This document shows positions 1-11,100 of a DNA stretch of 64,000 nt, piece by piece. The stretch is from Beroe forskalii. Its lineage: Eukaryota; Ctenophora; Nuda; Beroida; Beroidae. Positions within the stretch are counted from its first letter, which is position 1; the number at the start of each line of letters is the position of its first letter. The translations under genes were made by a program, and so were the position numbers. The notes below the pieces were generated by a model. That model saw only the letters and a list, made by a program, of their open reading frames with translations. It had not been told where the DNA came from and did no database searches. The stretch lies in assembly GCA_011033025.1 (NCBI GenBank), contig WFMF01000613.1, positions 1-64,000 on the forward strand. The letters are read 5' to 3'.

Positions 1-29
1 CAAGGGGCCCAAAACCCCAAATGGAAAAT

Positions 30-415
30 TAAAATGGCACCATTGCTATCATTGGTGTTATTGGCACCAATGGTGCTAATTGTACAATGGCACCATTGTT
101 ATTTACGGTACCATTGGCGCCATTGGCGCACCAATGGCACGATATGCCACGGTACCATTATGCTTATTGGCAGATTTAAATTCCTCCAATGGTGATCTCG
201 ATTATATCGTTTAATGGCGCCATTGGCAATTATTTAAATGATACCATTGGCATCCAATGATGATCGCCAATGGTACCAATGGTGAACGCCAATGGTACCA
301 ATGGTGATAGGGTGCACCATTGGTGCCATTTCAGCCATCACCATTGGTGCCAATGGATCTCCATTGGTGCCATTTAGTGGCACCATTGGCACCAATGGCA
401 CCATTGGTGATATGT
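30..415. repeat. Self-complementary CCATTGG/CCAATGG satellite-like array
   Basis: Degenerate tandem units of about 10-16 bp, of the form CACCATTGGTGCCAATGG, run from the window start to about 415. Each unit is close to palindromic, so the whole tract can fold on itself and presents many CCAAT-like pentamers in both orientations. The array may extend beyond the left edge. Confidence 0.8.
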
Positions 416-907
416 GCTACTCTGTATGACACTTTCGCCAAATGTGTGTACGCGCAGCGCGCTTCCCTACGGGACACACTGTGCTGGGGAAGCGCGCCGG
501 GCCGCGCGAGCCACACAGGGATATACGTGTTTAGCAAGGGGCCAGGCAACGTCTGGCAACTCGTACTCGGGCGCTCGCCAGGACTCGCAAATTTAGAATT
601 TGAAATAATGGGTCTGGCGACGTCAGACAAGCAACGTCGAAAAACAGAGCAATTTGAAATTGAATTGTATTACGGAAAAATTATGTCGAAATAATAGTAA
701 TACAATCTTTTAAATTATTTGGTAGAAGCTTTTATAAAAATATACATTCACCAATAGTATTAACAATAATTTAGTCAAATGATTAATTTTTAAATAAATG
801 TATAAAATGTTTTAACTTTTTTATGCAACAGCAAGGTTCAAGATGCATTTATCAAATTTTACGGAATTCAATGGAGGATCAGGAATCACAATTAAATTCA
901 AATTTAA

Positions 908-1142
908 AGGTTGAAATTGAAAATATTGAATCGGCGTGTTAATATTGTTACTAAATTGAGGGAAACGGAAATAGCTCAAATTGCCCGAAATTAATCAGGC
1001 TTAAATGCGTGGTGTTACGCCGCGCATGGAAAAGCCGCGCACATATGAGTTCGACACGCCCCTGTTGAGGTTGAAATTGAAAATATTGAATCGGCGTGTT
1101 AATATTGTTACTAAATTGAGGGAAACGGAAATAGCTCAAATC
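908..1142. repeat. Near-identical ~73-bp direct repeats flanking an ~87-bp spacer
   Basis: The stretch starting GGTTGAAATTGAAAATATTG occurs at 908-981 and again at 1069-1141 with no visible difference. The spacer between them contains a GC-rich patch (GCCGCGCATGG). This looks like a recent tandem duplication. Confidence 0.85.
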
Positions 1143-2189
1143 TAAATTAAATTAATCATTCTTATTGCCATGTTTTTCAGATTTCTGGCTGTAAGTGTAA
1201 CATACATTTTCGTGACCGTGGTATCTCGACTTTTTGAGGCTCAGCGTACACATTAATTATGCCGTGCTTGGGTACCTTTTGCAGCCCATGATACTGATTG
1301 AGCACAATTGAAATATGTTATTGTTTTACAAGTTACTATGTTTTGCACAGAAAGTACACTTGCGTGCTGCAAGTGCAACGCGCCGCAAAAAGTACCCAAA
1401 AGGTCGAGACACCAGGGTTAAAATTTTCAAACAAGTTAAGTGAGAGCTTAACATTAGAACTTACCTATCTTCTCAACTGGGAAATCCAACGTATTAGCAA
1501 TAGCATGCAGGTATAACAACTCATTAAATCTAATTAAATCTAAAACTTCATTGAAATTTGAATGGCAGTCTTTGCGAGGGGAATCTTATCTTATCAATTA
1601 ATAGGGTATGTAAATAATAACTAGAAGTAGAACTGCTAAACAAGTTACGTAATATGCCGGAATTCGCTTAGACGTGAGAATATCTGAAATGATTTATCTG
1701 CGTTATAATACCGCGCGAATTTGTATAACCCCGACATATTCTGGAGTTCTGGACTATATCGGAGAGAATCAACTTAATTAAACTAACTAAGTTACTAACT
1801 GCAAACTTACATAACTGCAGACATCTATCCAGCTATCATTCTAACAATTTTCTCATTGAAAATAAACCATAATTTATCTTATTTTAGTGGGTGTCAACCC
1901 CCACAGCATGGGTCGTAAACCACGCGTTTCACTTTATTTTATATGAAGTGTCGATACATCTCATCACACCAATAACAAAGCCTAAAATATCGATGCTAAA
2001 TCATAATTAAACTATCACTCTTCATGAACTCATTCAACACTACAAGGACAGTACAAACAATTAATACAAAGTCACGCAAAGCCATGACTAAAGATTCGCT
2101 GACGCGTGATTTTGGCTTGTTAATCACGCATGATAAATTCAATGCGTGACGTCTAACGCGAGATGTGTTGGTGCGCGCGCGTGATTTGA
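1143..2189. other. Gene-free stretch downstream of the repeated-domain gene
   Basis: I see no coding region. On the minus strand this is the 3' side of the gene ending at 2190, so part of it is probably 3' UTR. No repeat stands out. Confidence 0.5.
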
Positions 2190-5100
2190 TCACGTGCTGT
2201 TCCCAGTGGGATTCTTCCACTTGGAAATGGCTCTGTTCACGATGTCTGTCTTCATTAAGTACCAGCTCTGAACGTCCTGAAAGAAGGGAGAGTAAAAATA
2301 TCCGACCAAAAGTTAAACACAAAACTCTCAGCGAAAAACTAAGTTAGACTAAAACCTGACTAAGTGTGTCACTGCTTTGAAAGTTTGAACAAAAATTAAC
2401 AATTACGATTTTCCAAATTAAAATTTAGATTCGACAAACTGATTAGTGATTAGTCATTGCTGTGAATCTCCCTTACTGAAATTCCTTTAATTTGTCCTAG
2501 CATCGTCTAATTTTTCAAGAGTTTTTCTTATCTATTTTTCTGGTTTCTCTAACTTTCTTTCACCTGAGGGTGGTCCTTCCGGTCGTCGCTCTTGACGGAG
2601 CAGCTCGTGACGTCAGTGGATAGCACCACCCGCCACCCTTTTAGTGCCACCTGCCGGGAGATTGTGTGTAAATATATAGAGACACGTTAAGGACTCCGAC
2701 TAGGGTTAGGGTCAGGATTTAAGTTATGTTTAGGGTAAGGGTTAAGTAATTAATATCGTAGAACGACGAAATTGATTGTCATTAAAGAACCACATCGTTT
2801 ACATTTGTATCTGTACCATTGAGTCAAAAGAGAATTGATAAATTACTCATCAATTGTAATCATGCGACTCTTATTCAATGACCCGATCCGTGAAATCAGT
2901 TAAGTTAAGGGTTTTGGTAAGGGCTATGGATAGGTTTAGGATACAGAAAAATTGACGTTTAGATCTGTGAAGTCACTCAGAGCCGTTTACATGGGAGACC
3001 TACCCCTTTTAACGGGTACAATTGGGAATACTTCCCTGGGGCGTAATAACTCGTCCAAAAATAGCTGTATAATCCATGATAAAGACATGGGAACATAATG
3101 ATAAACAAAGCTATCCATGTAATCATAAACGATCTATTCTCAACAACCGTAATTCTCAACAACCGTAATTCTCAACAACCGTAATTATAATATCATAAAG
3201 TTTCTAAGGTACCTAGCCTAGCTTAAGCTATATTGATTAGCTTTTTATCATTAATATGTACCTATTTTATCCTACGTATTGCACACAGCACATTCATTTC
3301 TCTGGACGATATTTCTTTCTCAAAAACATGAATTTGGATTACAAGGGGTTTAAATCTAATGAGAAAGCACCTCAATAAAATTATAACATTAAACTTGACC
3401 CACGCAACACCACGGACTGTCACCGTAAAGTAAAAAACACCCTACCTTTTCTAGGAGATGACAGGGCATCCTGGCCAACTCCTATCCCAAATTCATGTTT
3501 TCCAAGATAATAAGATATTAGGGTTGAACCCCCCCCCGCCCCCTTTAAAACCCTACCTTTTGTAGGAGTATAGACATATAGACCGTATCAGTGAAGTGTA
3601 AACACCCTACCTTTTGTAGGAGGTGACAGAGCATGCTGCGCACCTCAATACCATCGTGCACGTTGTGTCCGCTCCACGGCTGCCCGCGGATCTTGAAGTC
3701 GAACGCCCGCCGGAAGGTCGACTCCTTCACAATACCACGCGGTCCGTATCTTTCCTGGGGAGAGCAGTATGTTGTAATAATGCAGTATAAATGGCGATTG
3801 AATCCAGAAACTAGTGGCCATTGAGTCCCGAAATTGTCATTAAATTGAGCACTGAGAGCGCGACTCTATACGCTTAATTTGCACGCTTATTGATCACTGT
3901 CTAATGGACATGCTTAGAGTTAGTGCCGTAGTAATACGCCGAATGCTTTAGGCGGGACTATGATTGGTGAATTTGCAAGGGGAATTTAGCAGCCCTGCTG
4001 ATGAAGAACTGATAGGTACTGATGAATATTGATATCCAGACCAAGGGTATTCAAAGATTCAAGATCAAGGGTATTCGAGACCTAGGGCATTCGTGACCTA
4101 GGGTATTCTGTCCATAGAATTCATCGAGGGTATTCAGACCAAAATATCCCGAATACCCTCGCTTGCCTCTATACCCTCGATCAGTACCTAGGGCATAGGA
4201 GAGCGAGGGTATTCGCAATCCAGGGCATTCCGGAACAAGGGTATTCAGACCTGTAACGTACAGGATTGCCCCTAAAATCATGAATTATGTAATACACCCG
4301 GAGATCCTTTTGTAGTCCACAATCACAGTCCTTAATTTGATGCCTCATCCTGAATGAGTCTTACTCTAACTCTCAAGCGCGATCCCTTAATCATTATAGG
4401 CTTTGTATTCTAAATGTAAATCATTGAAGAGCACTAGAGCAGTTTAAGGTGGTCCGAGGTATGAGGTCAATTGTTTGTTCTCCTAATTCAATTCGATTTT
4501 TTTTTTTCAAAGTTTAAAAAGACTTTTTAATTTTTTGTTTTACTTTGCCAACTGTTTGTAAGATCATCCATCAGTGAATTTTCATTCCATGAACAAAGAA
4601 ATTATGATCCCAGAACCTCGGCCGTTGAAATATTGCATCATCTCCACCGTATGTAACTACTAAGGTAGGAATAGGATTTCTATCTTCAACTAGAAAAATT
4701 TCCGCAATATTCTGATTCATCCACCGTTACTGTTTAATGAAGACTTATAATGGTCTGCGGATTGTTAATAGTAATACGCGATGCATAGTTTATTTTCTCT
4801 TTTTTCAATACTCATCTACCGTTACTCGAAAAGTTATGACAATCACCTGTATAACTGATCTGACGCAGTTGTTGAATTCGTCAGGGGAGTTGAGGATCCT
4901 GATTCGGTCGTTCTCGTCGAAGCTGATACAGATCACCGTGAGGTGGGTGGGTATCACTTTCCTGAGGGAAGGAGGGCATTGTCAGATGAATCCAAAGTCT
5001 TATCTACAGGGTGCGCCACAAGTCTTGTCCCCTTTTACTTTTTGGTTACTATGGACGTCATAGCAATCAAAAATCTCAGAATCAAAATATCTGCTGTATT

Positions 5101-8100
5101 TTTCGAATGATCAAAAAAGTAAAAGGGGACAAGACTTTTGGAGCACCCTGTATATAGGTGTATGGGTATAATATGACAGACATAAAACAAACACTGAATA
5201 TCGATTTTTTGAGAACAGAATTCCACTGATACGACTCTTGGAATAGAAGTAAAACCTTCAAAAAATTAAGTATCGTGACATGAAGTTGGTCCTTTAGAGT
5301 TTAGCTGCTCTTATTATGAAACGGCGAAATTCTAAGGTTATAATCTAGGCGCCCCTTATATCAAAACACGTTGTATATGATAATGAGACCGTGTAATCTC
5401 GTGACTAAACCATTGTCTCATTGTAGGAGAAAATAAGCAGCCTGGATACAGTGAGATCGAGCTAGTTATAAGGCTAGTCGGCTGATACAAAGCTATATTT
5501 ATGCGATAAGGCAGTTGTAGTTTGTACCTTGATATAACACTCAGGTTCACAACTTCACAACACAATGAAATACAGATCGAGTGAATAAAAGGATTATGCA
5601 AATGGCCGGGGACTGGACCTACGGTCTCTAACTCACTGATACAAATGCTCAAATGATGAACCATAGCGACGATCATTCCTCAACTTCACTCGCTCCGTAT
5701 TTCAATTCCATCTGCTCTAGCAAATCTAGATTATAGCGTGCTGCTTGATATATCTCAAGTTGTGATGTTCCAAAATTTAACTTTTGTTTCTTTGTTTGTT
5801 ATTATTGATTGCTTTTCACATGTTGTTGCTCTGTTTAATCTGATCCAACGTCAAAATTCCAGCATTATATGATGGCGGATCGACATGCTCCCCTGAGTCT
5901 TGTCAATATAGCACTGTTACAGCTTCTAACAATGCTTGTACCAACACAACAAGGTATGGAATGAAGTCATAGTTTACTTGTCGTTGATAAAGTTAGTATA
6001 TGATATAAACTTGCTTGCTGGCGTTTCATCAATTTCTATAATTTACATAGGCACATGCATGATCGGGTCCATATTATTGGCTAAGACCCTCGCTCGGTTC
6101 CATAAACCTGGCTGCAGTCTCTGAAAGTGCTCAAAACGCCGAAATTGCCTTGTTATAGGCGCCTATGTATTTTAGTATATTTTGTCAACAGCTCTCCACC
6201 CCAGGGATCTGTCCAGCAACTCACCCCTATGTTTACTACTACGGAGGGTTCTGTTGCACAGTCAACTACGAGTCTACCTACACGCCTCAAGGACACCAAT
6301 GTGACGGCGGCGCGATCAGTGCAGAGAGCCTGTGTTGTGGTGGAGTAGAAGGGATAGAGTGCACTGACAAACCCTGCACAAACCATGCGGAGGGCGGTGT
6401 GTTCCCCGGTATGTATGTGTGTTAACAATGTTAACAATATGTTGACAACTATGTTAACAATGTCCGTGTCTGGTTTACATCCACACTGTCCGCGTCTGGT
6501 TTTTGTTTTGCTCGTTTGTTTTCTTATAATTCTCCACCAGGAGCGAAGCCAGTCACGGTTACAGGCAGCTTCCTCCCGCTTTTCGGACAGGGGTTTTGGA
6601 AAATTTTGTCATTAATAGAGTTTGGAGCCAAGCAAAATAAGACATTCTGACATTCACTGGCCAGGGATTCCCAACTCATTAACTCGCCGGTCTCCACATG
6701 ACCCAGAGGTCTCCACATGACCCAGAGGTCTCCACAACTTCTGCCGTTTCAGGGAGATGCCCCCGGAGCCATCCCTACGTCTACTTCTACGGAAGATTCT
6801 GCTGCGCAGTGGCCTCCGAGAAAGTGTACGCCCCACAGGGGCGCCCAGTGTGATGGCGGGCCACTGAGTCCTGAGAGTATGTGTTGTGGAAATGATGAGG
6901 TGGAGGAATGCAGCACCAAACTGTGCTACGACTACTTACAAGGTATTACAACAAGAGGCGTTTAAATCGCAATATTTTTACCAGAAAGAGTTATATTAGC
7001 CCATTTTGAGAGTTTATTTGCCTCGGGCAATCATTTGGTATTGCCGCACCCGGTCTGCTCCACCATTTGCGCATTTCCAGCCATTCTCAAAGCGTATATT
7101 AGCGCATTCCCATTTGCCAGCTATGCTTGGCCCAAAATTATCAATCTTTTATTTATTATTTATACCGGAGATATTTTGACCGGCGTTTGAGCCGGCCCTA
7201 AAAATCGAAAAGAGCATTTGGTGTCAAAAGCTCTCCCATCTTTGGGAGAAACTGATACAATGAAACAGCCTTATACGTTATAATACCGAAAATGACAAAC
7301 TTGCAAGTCAAAAATCATCCTAACTCAGATATCTATTTTTTAATCAGGGTTTAATGATTTGAAATCAGATACGACCACAGACTTTAACAGAAAGGGCTGC
7401 TGGTAAGTGAGAGACCCTGATCCTTTAGCAAATTAACACTGAGTCGTTGAAAGCCGAGTGCTCAGGGGGTCCATTTCAAAACGAAACTTAAGTAAAAAAC
7501 TCGACTTAAGCAAAAAGTTGATTGCCAATTTACACTACAATTTTGACTAAAGTCCTTTTTTGACTTGGAGATGATGATAATCATATTGAGAGCCGAATAC
7601 CAATCATAAGGCCAATTTGCTTTCCAATTTATTTGGACGCAGGCTCCTTTCTTATTTTCCAAAAGATTAATTTGATCAGAAGAGCAGCAGAAAACAGAGG
7701 TAATTGAGTGCCAGGAGGTGCCACCCTGGCGCTGAGAGGTGCCACTTGGCGCTGAGGGTGGCCACTCAGCGCTGAGAGGTGCCACTTTGGCGCTGAGGTG
7801 CCACTTTGGCGCTGAAGGGTGCCACTTGGAGTAATATTTTCAGAGGGATTGGACGAATCCGCCCATATGGCTCACATATCATAAGCATTATTATCCACAA
7901 ATTGCTCAATTAGACATCGCTGTGCTCTAAAAGTATAAGTCTTTCATTTGATGATGGCGTCATGTTTCAAATTTTACGAGTTTCAAAAATATGGAAATTT
8001 CTTTGTAAAATCCCCAAACTTTGTTCCTCATGAATATTCAATATTCATCACCATCTAATCATTCTTATTCGTGAAAGCAGCATCATCTCACTGCCCGTAA

Positions 8101-11100
8101 TAATAATACTGCAACCTCCTGTCCCACTGCCATGTGACATTCAGGTAGCAATGTCACGTGAAAACTCTTAATTATAATCATATGAAAACTCTTAATTATA
8201 ATCATACCCCCAATTATAATGGGGCCGGGTCCCCCAGTCGGGTGAGTAGAGAGGGTTCCTCCAAGAAAGAACAACTGAACAAAAGGCTGCAGCAGAAGCA
8301 CATATTATAAGAAGAGTATTAACTGATTGAGAGTTTCCCCGGGATAGTTTAGCAGTTAGAATAGCTACTCATCTAAGCATCTATACTCATTGATTATGCA
8401 TTAGATTGTTACTGTTATAAGACTGCTGCTGCTGCTGCTAGTTTCACTCTCGCACTGTTCAATAGGAAAACTCATTCCCATTTCAATCCAACAAGTCTCT
8501 CACACGTTGTTGGAAATATTTTCTCTCATTCCATTTGAAAAGTAGTATCATGGTGCATGGTGTGGTAACTGCTCGATATGACCCAGTTGGTCTCCTTTTG
8601 ATGGTGCTACTTCTGACGTTCGTAAAACAAACACAACAAGGTATGAAGTGGGATGATGATTTTTCTTTTACGTATCAGCTTTATTTGAAATCTACTTTTG
8701 ACCGATGTACGAAAATTTGAATATATATTTGAAAATTTGAAAATAACCTAGCTTTCTGTGTTTACCTTGGCCTTATTGGCCCTAATTTTATAAAGGTCTA
8801 CATTTAACAAAAACAAGTTTGTTGATTTTTGGCAGATGCGCCCCATTGCCTCAGCATTATCTTCTGCGATATTGGTGCTAGAATAAATAAATTTAGCAAG
8901 TTTTAAGTGCAAAAACTAAAAACTTGTGCTGGTGAAAAAGTCGTTTGACGGCTTACGCAGAATTCGGTTCCAAACCAGTAAAGATACATGCAACAAGTTG
9001 GCCAGGATGGTGACTGTTATTAAACAGGATGAATAAAATTCTGATTTTTCAGGAATGTGTCCTCCGGATTTTCCCTTCGTGTTTCATAATGGCGAACGAT
9101 GCTGCAGCCATAACGGGGATACGTGCGAGGATCGTACGTTGAGTTTCACCAGCATGTGTTGTTCAGGCTACTGGGGCTTCTGTGTGGCTGAGCCATGTTC
9201 CAACTTCCAAGCAGGTATTGATTACACGTTATATCTTTATATGCAGCTAGTAAGTATTAGACGAGGCGAAGACGAGTTTGATATGTAAATTAATATATCA
9301 AAATAATGGCTTTCGGTGCTTAAAATATAAGGTGGATATTTTATAGCACAATGTATTATTTTGCATGAGAACCTATGACTTTCTAACTTTATAATGGTTC
9401 ATATGGGGTTTAAATTTACAATTCATATTGATTTGACACTTCGGAGTCAGTCGGCACATTCAAAAATCATTCTTCAATATAGAACGTAAGTATCCTTTTT
9501 GATTGCTTTTGACCACTCTTTAATTCATTTAATCCTAAAGAGCTACAGGCTGCAAGTCAGATTTGTGTAAATCAGTTCTGAGATTAAACCTAATTTTCAA
9601 TAAGTAGGTACTGCATTTGAAATATAGGTGATGAGCGAGGTCGAAAAATATGGACCCGATAAAGCTGTGCAAGTGTGCATGTCTATGAATTTCTTTTAGG
9701 GGAGTCGAGACAGTTTTTTTGTTTTTGTTTAAAAAAGACAAAAAATGTCATGACCCCCTTTCTTTTTAGTTAAACAACCTGAATATGCCTAGTACCTGAA
9801 TATGAGCAGTCCTTTATTGAGTAGTCGTGAGGAGGGGTTGATAGCCGTTTGAACCCTGAAACCCTTCTCCAACAGGTTTTCCAGGATCTGGATCATCAGG
9901 TATCGGGTTTGTATTGCTTCAGTGCTCTCGCACCAGAACGGGTTGCCTTTGATCTCGAACTCGTGACAACCGTTCTTCAGGCACTGAAAGTACGAGTCGG
10001 TAATTTCATCGAATTTCAGATGTTGGAGTGGGGCGATATTTATTCTTTAAATAACGATTTATATCTGCGATAAATTTAGATTTTACTGTAAGTGTAATTT
10101 GTGACACAAATGAAAAGCAGCTTTAATTAATTCGTCGTAAAAACTACTTCTCATTTTGTCGCATATTGGAGGAAAATTAGAATTTATCACATATTGCAAG
10201 CAAATCCTAAACAATATTCCAAAAAAGATGATTATAATTATTGATGTTCTGGTCCAAAAACATGAAATTTATAGTTATACTCGTTACCAGACAACTCAGT
10301 CTCTCTCATAAAAAGATACAACTTTGTACAAGAAAGTGACCCCGTGACTCATAGAACTGTTCGTGGTTTAAAAACGCCATCAATTCACCATTTTAAACCC
10401 TGATAATGACATCACCCTTACTGCTTTTATTCGTTATTTTGCGTGTTCTCTTCGATTCTACGGTATATTTCAAGCAAGCTTTGTCAAACTGCTTGCTATG
10501 TACAGGGAACTATTCACAACAAAAAGCCATTGTTCAGGAAAGTAGGAACGAGAGACAAGAAAAATCATGTATAAGCGCATTACAGAACAAATTCCCTGAT
10601 TTTCTTGGCATGGGTATTGAAATTGGTTCAAAACTTATTCACAGTCAAATTTTGAATTCCACTAAAGTACAAATTTTGTGAGATTATAAGAAGCTTTTGT
10701 ATTGTTTTAAAGGTTTTTGATGTTCCCTGATAAATGCAAAGTTTTATTTCTAGTTGATTTGACTTAAATAATCCATAGAAATTTAAAAACTCACAAATAT
10801 AAAATTTAAAATTATAGCCCGATTTCAGATAAGTCTGTTTCGGAAGGACCCCTAGATGTTTGACTGTAAACTGACCTCTGAGAGTATTTCTCCCTCCCAC
10901 CCGACTGTAATGATGTTTCGCAGATCCTCCACTATGGAGGGAATGGAGGAGTGGAGGATGCGGAGTCGGTCCTTCCCGTTCACACTCAGACTGAGGGGAG
11001 AGAGGGTTAAGGGGGGGCAGACTGATCAGACTGAGAGGGGTTTTCAGACATTTCCTGACCATTATTTCAGTGAAATAATGCTCCCGCCGTAGGCGAGGGA

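Noticed and set aside
320-694. 124-codon open frame at the left end
   Set aside because: Its first third is the palindromic CCATTGG repeat, which is open in several frames on both strands. No splice or homology support.
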